A DNA stretch of 64,000 nucleotides from an uncultured Eubacteriales bacterium (GCA_900540045.1 UQEF01000001.1:1-64000); one strand, 5' to 3'. Counted from the stretch's first letter, positions 1 to 9,049 are shown. Notes: generated by a model from the letters alone, not told the origin. Numbers and translations: made by a program.

Positions 1-2
1 TC

Positions 3-491
3 GGAAAATACCGTTTCACCTATGATCCAGTCAAAAACGTTTACCTGTGTCCGCAAGGGCACGAGCTGACATGGCGCACGACCAACCGGGAAGGCTATCG
101 GGAGTACTGGAGCGAGCCCAAAACATGCAGGGACTGCCCCAAACGGGCGAAATGCTTCTCGGCCAAATCCAGCAGAAGGCAGGTGACGCGCCATGTATGG
201 CAGGATGCATTGGAACAGGCGGACGCGTTTGGGAAGACAAGCAGCGGCAAACGCATCTACGCCCGGCGCAAGGAAACCATTGAACGATCCTTCGCAGAAG
301 CCAAAGAGCTGCATGGCCTGCGCTATGCTCGCATGCTCGGAAGACGCAACATGTACGAGCAGTCCTTCCTCACCGCCGCCGCGCAGAACATGAAACGCAT
401 CGCCAGGGCGTTTCGTTCTCTTTTTTCTGTCTTGCTCTATGCGCTAAGGGGCTGCTTCCCCAAAAAAGCAGCTCCTTTGTCGGCGGTCTGA
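3..491 (+). CDS. IS1182-family transposase, 3' part
   Basis: The reading frame is open from the window edge, so only the C-terminal ~162 residues are visible. They hold a cysteine-rich segment (CPQGHE, then CRDCPKRAKC) followed by an RKETIERSFAEAKELHG block and RNMYEQSFLTAAAQNMKR. These are hallmarks of the C-terminal half of IS1182/IS5-superfamily DDE transposases; the ERSF glutamate would be the last catalytic acid. The protein acts on the ends of its own insertion sequence. I cannot judge whether the 5' part is intact. It lies directly left of the CRISPR-Cas locus. Family assignment is by remembered motif pattern. Confidence 0.8.
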   Translation, partial: GKYRFTYDPVKNVYLCPQGHELTWRTTNREGYREYWSEPKTCRDCPKRAKCFSAKSSRRQVTRHVWQDALEQADAFGKTSSGKRIYARRKETIERSFAEAKELHGLRYARMLGRRNMYEQSFLTAAAQNMKRIARAFRSLFSVLLYALRGCFPKKAAPLSAV

Positions 492-518
492 GCCACTTTG
501 CTACGTTGCAAAGTGGCT
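491..518 (+). terminator. Hairpin after the transposase
   Basis: A 10-bp perfect inverted repeat (AGCCACTTTG and CAAAGTGGCT, 8-nt loop) begins at the last base of the transposase stop codon and is followed by TCTTTG. It may be a terminator or part of the IS right end; the other IS end is outside the window. Confidence 0.5.
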
Positions 519-661
519 TCTTTGTGCGGGCTGAAAGCATCCACTTTCTGCTCCGATTCCTTTTTTGTCAACAGGTCCCTTGTTCTACCTTTTCGCATTC
601 GCTTTGCAAATTCATGTTTGACAACCCTACAATAAATCGAAACGGCGAAATATCCAAAAAC

Positions 662-690
662 TTGAATCTCTTGAAAAGATATGGTATCAT
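662..690 (+). promoter_or_regulatory. Candidate cas9 operon promoter
   Basis: TTGAAT and TATCAT are separated by 17 bp on the plus strand. A transcript starting near 697 would cross the tracrRNA gene in antisense before reaching cas9. This is the best plus-strand match in the 340-bp gap, but it is only moderately close to consensus. Confidence 0.4.
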
Positions 691-697
691 CGAATAA

Positions 698-805
698 AAA
701 AAAGACCTGCCGTCGCAGGTCCATTCCGCTCGATGCGGGTCCTCGCAAGAGGACGGGGTGGCTAAAGCCTTATTTGAACATGGTGTTGTCCTGAGGTAAC
801 AAGAC
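698..805 (-). ncRNA. tracrRNA (type II-A)
   Basis: Read leftward, this transcript begins with an anti-repeat. Its complement (771-805) matches the CRISPR repeat in three blocks: TTTGA, ATGGTGTTGT and GAGGTAAC. Mismatches between blocks would give the usual bulge. A nexus-like segment follows, then a hairpin (GTCCTC/GAGGAC, 739-754), then a strong terminator: a 7-bp stem GACCTGC/GCAGGTC (704-721) with a run of U (697-703). The roughly 108-nt RNA would pair with pre-crRNA repeats for RNase III processing and Cas9 loading. Its position directly upstream of and divergent from cas9 is common in type II-A loci. Confidence 0.9.
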
Positions 806-811
806 ATCTGT

Positions 812-841
812 ATTATATACAAAAGAAATGGGGATTGTCAA
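812..841 (-). promoter_or_regulatory. tracrRNA promoter
   Basis: On the minus strand a perfect TTGACA (plus 836-841) and a perfect TATAAT (plus 812-817) are separated by 18 bp, predicting a start near 805. The first base of the -35 hexamer's complement at 841 is also the A of the cas9 ATG, so tracrRNA promoter recognition and the cas9 start region physically overlap. Confidence 0.85.
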
Positions 842-3800
842 TGGAGCGTTGCGGAAAAAACGCGACATATCTGGGCCTGGACATCGGTTCGACATCGGTC
901 GGCTGGGCTGTGAGTGATGAAACATACAGGCTATGCAGGGTCAAAGGGAAGGATATGTGGGGCGTTCGGCTCTTTGAGGAGGCGCAGACCGCTGCAAAGC
1001 GCCGCGTGGCGCGCGTGCAACGCAGGCGATATCAACGACGAAATCAGCGCCTGGCTCTGCTGCAGGAATTGTTTCAAGCACAGATCGCCCAGGTAGACCC
1101 TGCCTTCTTTCAGCGCATGGACGCGGCAAGGCTCTGGTCTGAAGATAAGCCGTGGAAGTACACGCTCTTTGAACAGAAAGGCTGGACCGACCGGGAGTAT
1201 CATGCCCAGTATCCGACGGTCTATCATCTGCGTCGTGCGTTGATGACACAGGACGGGCCCTTCGATGTGCGGCTGGTTTACCTGGCGCTGCATCATATCC
1301 TCAAGAAACGAGGCCATTTCCTGTACGCTGACTTGGGAGATGGACATCTTCCAGAGCTGGAAGAAATCATGCGCGAGCTGGAACTGAGGTTCGAAGACGA
1401 GCTGGGAATGGAGCTGCGCTGCCACGATATCGATACGCTCAGACCCCTGTTGATGGACAGCACACTCAGTATCAGCGCACGGCAAAAGCAGCTGAACGCT
1501 GTGTTCACGGCGGAGACAAAGCAGCAGAAGACGTGGGTCAAGGCATTAACCGGCGCAAAGGTCAAGCTGTCCGAGCTTTATGAGGACCCAACGCTGGAAG
1601 AAGCCGAGCAAAAGGAGGCAGAATTTCGCAAGGCCGGCTATGAGGATGGACTGCCGGTACTGGAAGCCGTGCTTGGCGATCGCTTCGCGTTGCTGGAGGC
1701 ATGGCGCAGCTTGTATAACTGGGGCGTATTGCAGCGTCTCCTTGGCGGCGCTTCATCCATCTCCGAGGCAAAAGTACGGCAGTACGAGCAGAATAAGAAG
1801 GATTTAGTCGAGCTCAAGGCAGTCCTGCGCGCAGATCGCACACTGTACAATCGCGTGTTCCGCGCAACGGACGTGCCGGGTAACTATGCGAGCCTTGTCG
1901 GGCATACATGGGTTGAAGGGGAAAAACAGGCAGTCAAGGTCTGTAGGCATGAGGACTTTTGCAAGTTTATCGAGAAGGTACTGGATACGCTGGAGCAGGA
2001 CGAACGTGTACAAGCCCTGAGAACACGGGCAAAGGAAGGGACACTCCTGCCAAGGCTTATCTCCGGCGACAATAGCGTTATTCCCTACCAGCTACACAGG
2101 GCAGAGATGGAACAGATTCTGGATCGGGCGGCCGTCTATCTGCCCTTTCTGAAGGAGAAGGATGCCGAAGGATTGACGCCTGCGGACAAGATTCGTGCGC
2201 TGTTGACGTTTCGCATCCCGTACTACGTGGGACCGCTCAATCACCACGCCCCCAACAGCTGGCTCGTACGCAAGACGGAGGGTCCAATCTATCCCTGGAA
2301 TTTTGAAGACCGGGTGGATCTGGTCCGCAGTGCACAGGCTTTCATTGACCGTATGACCTCCTCCTGCTCCTACCTTCGGGGATGCGATGTGTTGCCTGCC
2401 TGCTCGCCCATCTATGAGCGTTTCACCGTACTCAACGAAATGAACCCCATGACTGTAAAGGGTGAACCACTGCCCGTTGAGCTGAAGCAGGCGCTTTATG
2501 AACAGGTATTTCTAAAAATCAAGAAGCCGGGCATTCGCAACATCGTCGGCTTCCTGCGGGCGCAGGGCTGCGACGTGAGCCGGGAGGACCTTGGGGGCAT
2601 CGACGTGCAGGGCGGCGTCAAGAGCAGCCTGCGCACGACGCTTGCACTGCGGGAGATTCTTGGGGAGAAATATGACGATGCGCAGGCTGAAGAAATCGTA
2701 CTGGCGGCAACATATTTTGGCGATGATCGCAGATTGCTTCGGGAAAAGCTGCGCAGCTTGGGGCTAACCGACGACGTAATCGGTCGCCTACTGCGCCTGC
2801 ACTGCGCAGGGTGGGGACGCCTGAGCCGGGAACTGCTGTGCGAGATGACGGCCTTTACACCTGGTCAGCCGGATGGCGCCAGCATATTGGATGCCCTGTG
2901 GCAGACAAATGAGACGCTGATGGGGTTGCTGAGCGATCGCTATACGTTTGCAGAGGCAATCGAGGCGCGCAACCGTGAGGTGGGGGAGGAAAGTCTGTAT
3001 GAATTCATAGACGAACTGTACGTCTCGCCGTCAGTAAAACGGCAGATCCGCCAGACAGTGCTGGCTGCTTGTGAACTGCGCAAGGTGATCGGACACGACC
3101 CGAAAAAGATTTTCATCGAGATGGCGCGCGGCAAAGAAAAAAAGCCCGAACGCAAGCCTGAGCGCAAGCAGACCCTGCTGGCATGCTATGAGACCTTCCG
3201 GGATGAGGCGGGCGCGCTCTATGATACCCTGCAACAGACGGACAATCAGCGGCTGCGTCAGGACAAGCTCTACCTTTACTACACGCAGATGGGCCGGTGC
3301 ATGTATTCTGGCGAGCGCATCGATCTGGAGGAACTGCTGCGCAGCGAGAGCCTCTATGACATCGACCATATCTACCCCCGTTCGCGCGTTAAGGATGACA
3401 GCATTGACAATCGCGTGCTCGTCAAACGGACGCTAAACGAGGAGAAGGGTAACGACTATCCGCTCAGGCATGATATCGTGGAGGCACAAAAGGCGTTTTG
3501 GAGCTTCCTGCTGCACAGGAAGCTGATCTCCCGGGAAAAGTACGAGCGCCTGACGCGCCGCACGGGCTTTACAGATGAGGAACTGACGTCGTTTGCAGCG
3601 CGGCAGCTTGTGGAGACCCGCCAGGGCACCAAGGCGGTTGCGCAGCTGCTCGGCCGCTTGATGCCCGACAGCGAGATCGTCTATGTGAAGGCAGGACTGG
3701 TCTCCGACTTCCGCCATGCGCGAAAGCTGCCCAAGGTGCGCGAGCTCAACGATCTGCATCATGCAAAAGACGCTTACCTCAACATCGTTGTGGGCAACAT

Positions 3801-4833
3801 CTATAATACACAGTTCACGCACTCGCCCATGCGATATATCCGCGAGCACAGGGACAATTATACCATCAATCTTGACAGTCTCCTGAAGATGGAGATTCGC
3901 CGCGGCGGCGTGCTGGCGTGGAATCCTGCCGACGAAGGTTCCATCGCTACCGTGCGCCGGACAATGGCGCGCAACAGCCCGCTGGTGACGATGATGCCCG
4001 TAATCTACAGCGGCATACTGTTTGATTTGCAGCCGAAGCCCCAAGGCCAGGGCCAGATGCCGCTCAAGAAGGGCTTGCCGATCGAAAAGTATGGTGGATA
4101 CAACAAGGTTACCGGCGCATGCTTCATGCTGGTGGAACATACGGTGCGTCGGCGCCGGGTGCGCTCGCTTGTTGACGTACCGCTGCACCTGTATCCTAAC
4201 GCTGTCTCCCATCCGGAACTGGCGCTGCGCCACTGCGTCGAGACGCGCGAACTGAAGGAACCCCGGATTATCCTGCCGATCATCCGCATGCGGTCGCTGA
4301 TCTCCTTGGACGGGTACAGAATGTATATAACGGGGCGCACCAACGACAATCTCTCCATCCAGAACGCCAATCAGCTGATGGTATCGGAGGAGTGGGAACG
4401 GTATATCCAAAAGGTTGTCAAGGCTGCGCGGGAAAGCAGGGAATACGAGCGTCTTCGCGGCGGGGACGGATATCGGCCCAACCCCCGGGATGGCCTCTGT
4501 TCGGAGAAGAATCTGGCACTTTACGACCTGTTCGTGCAGAAAATGGAGCGCATGCCATATTGCCAGAGGATGAGCGGTCAGAAGAACAAGTTGCTTCAAG
4601 CCCGATCGGCGTTTGAGAATTTGGATGTTGCGCAGCAGTGCTGCATTCTGTGTCAGCTCCTCAACCTGTTTTCACGGTCGGGAGGAGAAGCAGACCTGAC
4701 AGGCATTGGACTGGTCAAGAATTTTGGCGTCCTGCATCCTTCAGGAATGATTTCTGGATGCGCCCAGGCACTGCTTATCCACCAGTCTCCGACCGGACTG
4801 TATGAGCGGGTCATTGACCTCAACAGGCTATGA
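841..4833 (+). CDS. cas9: CRISPR-associated endonuclease Cas9 (type II-A)
   Basis: RNA-guided DNA endonuclease of 1330 residues, close in size to the S. pyogenes enzyme. RuvC-I is LGLDIGSTSVGWAV with D14; an arginine-rich bridge helix lies at about 52-76. RuvC-II is IFIEMARG with E760; the HNH motif YDIDHIYPRS has H843; RuvC-III is LHHAKDAYLN with D977. The long middle part is the recognition lobe, and the C-terminal ~250 residues should be the PAM-interacting domain. All catalytic residues are present. I chose ATG 841, which has GGGG 7 nt upstream; an in-frame TTG at 835 would add two residues. The stop overlaps cas1. PAM cannot be read from the sequence. Confidence 0.97.
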   Translation: MERCGKNATYLGLDIGSTSVGWAVSDETYRLCRVKGKDMWGVRLFEEAQTAAKRRVARVQRRRYQRRNQRLALLQELFQAQIAQVDPAFFQRMDAARLWSEDKPWKYTLFEQKGWTDREYHAQYPTVYHLRRALMTQDGPFDVRLVYLALHHILKKRGHFLYADLGDGHLPELEEIMRELELRFEDELGMELRCHDIDTLRPLLMDSTLSISARQKQLNAVFTAETKQQKTWVKALTGAKVKLSELYEDPTLEEAEQKEAEFRKAGYEDGLPVLEAVLGDRFALLEAWRSLYNWGVLQRLLGGASSISEAKVRQYEQNKKDLVELKAVLRADRTLYNRVFRATDVPGNYASLVGHTWVEGEKQAVKVCRHEDFCKFIEKVLDTLEQDERVQALRTRAKEGTLLPRLISGDNSVIPYQLHRAEMEQILDRAAVYLPFLKEKDAEGLTPADKIRALLTFRIPYYVGPLNHHAPNSWLVRKTEGPIYPWNFEDRVDLVRSAQAFIDRMTSSCSYLRGCDVLPACSPIYERFTVLNEMNPMTVKGEPLPVELKQALYEQVFLKIKKPGIRNIVGFLRAQGCDVSREDLGGIDVQGGVKSSLRTTLALREILGEKYDDAQAEEIVLAATYFGDDRRLLREKLRSLGLTDDVIGRLLRLHCAGWGRLSRELLCEMTAFTPGQPDGASILDALWQTNETLMGLLSDRYTFAEAIEARNREVGEESLYEFIDELYVSPSVKRQIRQTVLAACELRKVIGHDPKKIFIEMARGKEKKPERKPERKQTLLACYETFRDEAGALYDTLQQTDNQRLRQDKLYLYYTQMGRCMYSGERIDLEELLRSESLYDIDHIYPRSRVKDDSIDNRVLVKRTLNEEKGNDYPLRHDIVEAQKAFWSFLLHRKLISREKYERLTRRTGFTDEELTSFAARQLVETRQGTKAVAQLLGRLMPDSEIVYVKAGLVSDFRHARKLPKVRELNDLHHAKDAYLNIVVGNIYNTQFTHSPMRYIREHRDNYTINLDSLLKMEIRRGGVLAWNPADEGSIATVRRTMARNSPLVTMMPVIYSGILFDLQPKPQGQGQMPLKKGLPIEKYGGYNKVTGACFMLVEHTVRRRRVRSLVDVPLHLYPNAVSHPELALRHCVETRELKEPRIILPIIRMRSLISLDGYRMYITGRTNDNLSIQNANQLMVSEEWERYIQKVVKAARESREYERLRGGDGYRPNPRDGLCSEKNLALYDLFVQKMERMPYCQRMSGQKNKLLQARSAFENLDVAQQCCILCQLLNLFSRSGGEADLTGIGLVKNFGVLHPSGMISGCAQALLIHQSPTGLYERVIDLNRL

Positions 4834-5705
4834 GCTGGCGAACCGTGGTAATCTCCGGCCGCTGCAAGCTGGACATGAGCCTGGGATACCTGCAGGTGCG
4901 CCGGGAAGACGTTACTCGGATTCACTTGTCCGAGATTGGAACGCTGATCGTGGAATCGACCGCGGTGTCTATGACAGCGGCGCTATTGGTGGAGCTGTCG
5001 CGGAGAAAAGTGAAAATCCTCTTTTGCGACGAGCAGCGTAATCCTACGGCTGAGGTGATGCCCTGCTATGGCAGCTATGACGCCAGCGGCAAGCTGCGCA
5101 GTCAGATTGCCTGGCCCAAAGAGCGAAAGAATCTGCTCTGGGGCACGATTATTCGCGAGAAAATCCGAAAGCAACAGGCCATGCTTCTCTACGCGCATGA
5201 GGCGGAGCGAGCGCAGATGCTGGAAGCCTATGCTGAACATGTAGAGGGCGCGGATGCCAGCAACCGCGAGGGACATGCTGCAAAGGTCTACTTTGGCGGC
5301 TTGTTTGGCGTGGGATTCACGCGCGGGGATGGATGTGTGGTCAATCAGGCGCTCAACTTTGGCTATGCCATCCTTCTTTCAGCCTTCAATCGTGAGATTG
5401 TTGCCAACGGTTATGTGACGCAGCTGGGCGTGTTTCATGACAACATGCTCAATCCCTTCAACCTGGCTTGCGATCTGATGGAACCGTATCGGCCGCTGAT
5501 CGACAGGTTGGTATATGACTTGCGGCCAAAGGAAATGAACAAGGAGGTCAGGCTTGCGCTGATCGACGTCCTCAATCGGAAGGTGACGATCTCTCAAAGC
5601 CGGCAATACGTGAGCAACGCAATCAAAATCTACTGCAAGAGCGTATTCCGCGCCTTGGAGGAAAACGACATGGAGGAGCTTCGGTTTTACAGCGATGAGC
5701 TATAG
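4830..5705 (+). CDS. cas1: CRISPR integrase Cas1
   Basis: Metal-dependent integrase subunit of 291 residues that, with Cas2, inserts new spacers at the leader end. The metal-binding residues typical of type II Cas1 are visible: E147 in NREGHAAKVYFGGLFG, H203 in LGVFHDNMLNPFNLA, and E218 in DLMEPYRP. The ATG overlaps the cas9 stop (ATGA), so translation is probably coupled. The end overlaps the possible upstream start of cas2. Length and motifs are normal, so the adaptation module looks intact. Confidence 0.96.
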   Translation: MSWRTVVISGRCKLDMSLGYLQVRREDVTRIHLSEIGTLIVESTAVSMTAALLVELSRRKVKILFCDEQRNPTAEVMPCYGSYDASGKLRSQIAWPKERKNLLWGTIIREKIRKQQAMLLYAHEAERAQMLEAYAEHVEGADASNREGHAAKVYFGGLFGVGFTRGDGCVVNQALNFGYAILLSAFNREIVANGYVTQLGVFHDNMLNPFNLACDLMEPYRPLIDRLVYDLRPKEMNKEVRLALIDVLNRKVTISQSRQYVSNAIKIYCKSVFRALEENDMEELRFYSDEL

Positions 5706-5709
5706 GTTT

Positions 5710-6015
5710 ATGCGTGTATTGGTACTTTACGACCTCCCTTCAACGGACGGGGATGACCGCCGTGCCTACAGCCTGTTTCATCGATATCTGGTCCAAAATG
5801 GATTTTTGATGCTCCAGGAGTCGGTTTACTGCAAGCTGGCACTGAACATGACCGCAGTACAGGCGATTTTGGCCAACCTGCGGCGAAACAAACCCGCGGC
5901 AGGTGTGATTCAGGTGCTGTGCATCACGGAAAAGCAGTTTGCCCGCAGTGAGTTCATTCTGGGAGAGACGATATCTGATGTGATCGACAGCGACGAAAGG
6001 CTGATTGTGCTATGA
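5710..6015 (+). CDS. cas2: CRISPR adaptation protein Cas2
   Basis: Small ferredoxin-fold dimer that bridges two Cas1 dimers in the spacer-integration complex. The N-terminus MRVLVLYDLPS carries the first beta strand and the conserved aspartate. HRYLVQNGFLMLQESVY and a QVLCITEKQF strand follow, as in type II Cas2. I prefer ATG 5710 (101 residues), where the family's N-terminus begins. An in-frame ATG at 5695 lies inside the end of cas1 and would add five residues. The stop overlaps the csn2 ATG, continuing the cas9-cas1-cas2-csn2 overlap series. Confidence 0.94.
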   Translation: MRVLVLYDLPSTDGDDRRAYSLFHRYLVQNGFLMLQESVYCKLALNMTAVQAILANLRRNKPAAGVIQVLCITEKQFARSEFILGETISDVIDSDERLIVL

Positions 6016-6698
6016 GACTGGCCTATCTGAACCGCGAAATGGTCATTGACTGGCCGGAGAATCGCGTACCCGTATTCGCTATCGAATCGCCGATACGATT
6101 TCGCCGGGCAGTAGGGGAACTGATTGCACAAGCCCAGGGAGACAACGGCGGCTTTGTGTTGTCGCAAGACATGCAGCCTCTGGAATTCGGAAAGTACTGC
6201 GAGGTAATCAGCGATCCGCTGAGCGTGGAGCTCAACGATCGTGCCGCACAGGCGGTGCTGACCAGATGGGCGAAGGCACAGGCTGTGTCTGAAAAACACT
6301 TTTTGCAAACACAGGAGGTATGCCAGCAGGTGCTGGCCTGGGCTTGCGAAATTGCGCTGGAGAGCGAGGAACCCCTGCTTTTTGCGGATGAGCTGGATTG
6401 GACGCAGCTGATTAAGTTGTGTGGGCTGCACTTTGACGACCGGACGACGGACTTGCCTGAGCGCCTCCTGCGGCGAATGTGCGTTGCACAGAGCTATCTG
6501 CGTAAGGAATGTTTCATCTTTGTCCATCTGAAGCAATACTTGTCTCAAACGGAACTGGATGCACTGTACCGTGAGGCGTTTTATCGCAAGATGCGCATTC
6601 TGCTGGTGGAAACTTCCTGTCCGGCAATCAACAGAACCACTGAAACAGCTTGGATTATTGATAAGGACGATTGCGAAATCTACCCGGATTCGTTATAA
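6012..6698 (+). CDS. csn2: Adaptation protein Csn2
   Basis: A 228-residue protein in the csn2 position. The C-terminal half fits the Csn2 family: a LIKLCGLHFDD segment, FIFVHLKQYLSQTELDALYREAFYRKMRILLVETSCP, and a closing acidic WIIDKDD. Csn2 forms a tetrameric ring that slides on DNA ends and is needed for spacer acquisition in type II-A. Its presence defines the subtype. Sequence similarity in this family is low, so the assignment rests on pattern, length and position. The array promoter lies inside the last 30 bp of the gene. Confidence 0.9.
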   Translation: MRLAYLNREMVIDWPENRVPVFAIESPIRFRRAVGELIAQAQGDNGGFVLSQDMQPLEFGKYCEVISDPLSVELNDRAAQAVLTRWAKAQAVSEKHFLQTQEVCQQVLAWACEIALESEEPLLFADELDWTQLIKLCGLHFDDRTTDLPERLLRRMCVAQSYLRKECFIFVHLKQYLSQTELDALYREAFYRKMRILLVETSCPAINRTTETAWIIDKDDCEIYPDSL

Positions 6699-6699
6699 T
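6671..6699 (+). promoter_or_regulatory. CRISPR array promoter
   Basis: TTGCGA and a perfect TATAAT (6694-6699) are separated by 17 bp; the -10 box overlaps the csn2 stop codon. Transcription would start near 6706, about 60 nt before the first repeat, in the direction in which each repeat's 5' half can pair with the tracrRNA. Confidence 0.7.
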
Positions 6700-6767
6700 G
6701 AAGGCGGATGGTTACCTCTGCAACCGTACGGATGGTGTCGTGCGATTCTCCTCCCACAGGATTTGGG
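6700..6767 (+). promoter_or_regulatory. CRISPR leader
   Basis: Short 68-bp segment between csn2 and repeat 1. It contains GTTACCTCT (6711-6719), exactly complementary to AGAGGTAAC in repeat 1 (6789-6797). It also holds a repeat-like ATGGTGTCGT (one difference from the repeat's ATGGTGTTGT). The leader transcript can therefore fold onto the first repeat. Confidence 0.75.
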
Positions 6768-8658
6768 GTTTGAGAATGGTGTTGTTTTAGAGGTAACTTA
6801 GACAATGTTTTCGCCTACGATTCCCTTATGTTTGTTTGAGAATGGTGTTGTTTTAGAGGTAACTTAGACTTGCCACGCCCCCTTTGTAGATACTGTAGCG
6901 TTTGAGAATGGTGTTGTTTTAGAGGTAACTTAGACCTGCTCTTGCGCCGACCAACGTTGTAGAGCCGTTTGAGAATGGTGTTGTTTTAGAGGTAACTTAG
7001 ACTAAACGACGGAAAAACCAGAACAGTTGTAGTGTTTGAGAATGGTGTTGTTTTAGAGGTAACTTAGACCGGTATTTGATGCCATAGAAGAAGTAAGCGG
7101 TTTGAGAATGGTGTTGTTTTAGAGGTAACTTAGACGAAGCGGATACGGTAGCGCCTACATCCACAGGTTTGAGAATGGTGTTGTTTTAGAGGTAACTTAG
7201 ACGATGTCCATCAAGATTTGCTCCAGCATTGCGTTTGAGAATGGTGTTGTTTTAGAGGTAACTTAGACTTATTGTTTCGGTAACTTCCTCTGATCTATGT
7301 TTGAGAATGGTGTTGTTTTAGAGGTAACTTAGACTGTTGTTTTTTCGTGTAACTGGTGTAATTGGTTTGAGAATGGTGTTGTTTTAGAGGTAACTTAGAC
7401 AGAGTACAGGATATTTAACGAGTATCTTGTGTTTGAGAATGGTGTTGTTTTAGAGGTAACTTAGACACGGGAAGAACGTATGTACCTTCACGGTGGCGTT
7501 TGAGAATGGTGTTGTTTTAGAGGTAACTTAGACAGTCTTTCTGATCTTGCCGCTGTAACCCGTGTTTGAGAATGGTGTTGTTTTAGAGGTAACTTAGACT
7601 GCATCGGCGGTTTGGTTGTCCTCGGGACGGTTTGAGAATGGTGTTGTTTTAGAGGTAACTTAGACATTGTCTCCACTATCTCCACTCCCATTCCTGTTTG
7701 AGAATGGTGTTGTTTTAGAGGTAACTTAGACCGCATCCGTAGCATGATACGCTCCCCACATGTTTGAGAATGGTGTTGTTTTAGAGGTAACTTAGACCTT
7801 TTCAACGCCTCGCTTATGCTTCCGCTGGTTTGAGAATGGTGTTGTTTTAGAGGTAACTTAGACCAGCAGGACACCACAAAAGAAAAGCTGGGCGTTTGAG
7901 AATGGTGTTGTTTTAGAGGTAACTTAGACACGGCGGTTTGATGATTGAAGGTGATTACGAGTTTGAGAATGGTGTTGTTTTAGAGGTAACTTAGACTTGC
8001 GTGTGCAGCATCAACGCGGATCACGAGTTTGAGAATGGTGTTGTTTTAGAGGTAACTTAGACATAACGTCGTTGACAATTTCGTGTGGAAGTGTTTGAGA
8101 ATGGTGTTGTTTTAGAGGTAACTTAGACGCTGCCGGCAGGCGATGTTCACGCGCACCAGTTTGAGAATGGTGTTGTTTTAGAGGTAACTTAGACGGATGT
8201 GTTGGATGCGGTAGGGGCATGGCAGTTTGAGAATGGTGTTGTTTTAGAGGTAACTTAGACATCTGAAACTCCAACAACGTCCATAATTCTGTTTGAGAAT
8301 GGTGTTGTTTTAGAGGTAACTTAGACACAGTGGTATCACCTTACGCCCTGGGAGCAGTTTGAGAATGGTGTTGTTTTAGAGGTAACTTAGACCTGCAGAA
8401 CGATCCCGCCATTGGGAAGATGGTTTGAGAATGGTGTTGTTTTAGAGGTAACTTAGACTCTATGCACATGTCGCGTATTTGTTGTGGCAGTTTGAGAATG
8501 GTGTTGTTTTAGAGGTAACTTAGACTCCCACCGGCATAGCTGCCGGTCTGCGGCGGTTTGAGAATGGTGTTGTTTTAGGGGTAACTTAGACCATGGCCGG
8601 TGCCATTATGAACACTGCCCCGGTTTGAGAATGGTGTTGCCTTATAGGCAATTTAAAC
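6768..8658 (+). CRISPR. Type II-A CRISPR array, 29 repeats, 28 spacers
   Basis: Twenty-nine 36-bp repeats (starting GTTTGAGAATGGTG, ending GGTAACTTAGAC) alternate with spacers of 30 or 31 bp. Repeat starts run 6768, 6834, 6900, 6967 ... 8490, 8556, 8623. Repeats 1-27 look identical. Repeat 28 has one A-to-G change, and repeat 29 (8623-8658) has lost the 3' half consensus, marking the old, leader-distal end. Transcription is rightward. Spacers are all different by eye, as expected for phage or plasmid-derived memory. I did not notice a spacer matching the adjacent prophage, but this was not an exhaustive search. A homology search of the 28 spacers against phage sequences would identify targets and PAM. 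Confidence 0.98.
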
Positions 8659-9049
8659 CTGTTTCAGTCACGGCGTACTATTGTTGAGGCTTGCTAAATA
8701 TGCAATAATACGGTCTGTTGATACGAGATGTATGCAGGACCTTAGTTAACATAATGCAGGCCTTTGCATAGCAGGTCCAAAACGAATACTATACAAAAAA
8801 AGCCGTACCCAAGAGAGCAAAACCCCCTTGGGTCGCATCTTTTTTCCCATCCCGCCCGCCCTTTACCACCCACTTCTGCCAATGAACATCTCTGACCGAA
8901 AGGGGGCGCCGAAACCAGACGCGCAATTCCATAAATCCCCCTTTATCAGTTGTCATCCGATTGAATCCGAAAGGGAGCATGTCCGCTGAAATCCTGGTTT
9001 GATCAGGTAACGATGGATTTCAGATAAAAAATCTAGCAAAATCAAACAA
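8659..9049. other. Non-coding gap between array and tRNA remnant
   Basis: No convincing gene. There is an inverted repeat ACCCAAG/CTTGGGT (8808-8837) followed on the plus strand by a T-rich stretch, which could terminate array transcription. A second one, CTGAAATCC/GGATTTCAG, lies at 8986-9023. A 63-codon leftward frame has no ribosome-binding site. Confidence 0.5.

Noticed and set aside
7488-8328. Leftward frames with a repeated SKLPLKQHHSQT peptide
   Set aside because: They are the antisense translation of the CRISPR repeats, which stay open because repeat plus spacer is sometimes 66 bp (a multiple of three).
6804-8622. Self-targeting spacers against the adjacent element
   Set aside because: Comparing spacers by eye with 9088-28045 gave no clear match; the check is not exhaustive, so no claim is made.
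8789-8980. 63-codon leftward frame after the array
   Set aside because: No ribosome-binding site, no recognisable family, and it overlaps hairpins; treated as non-coding.
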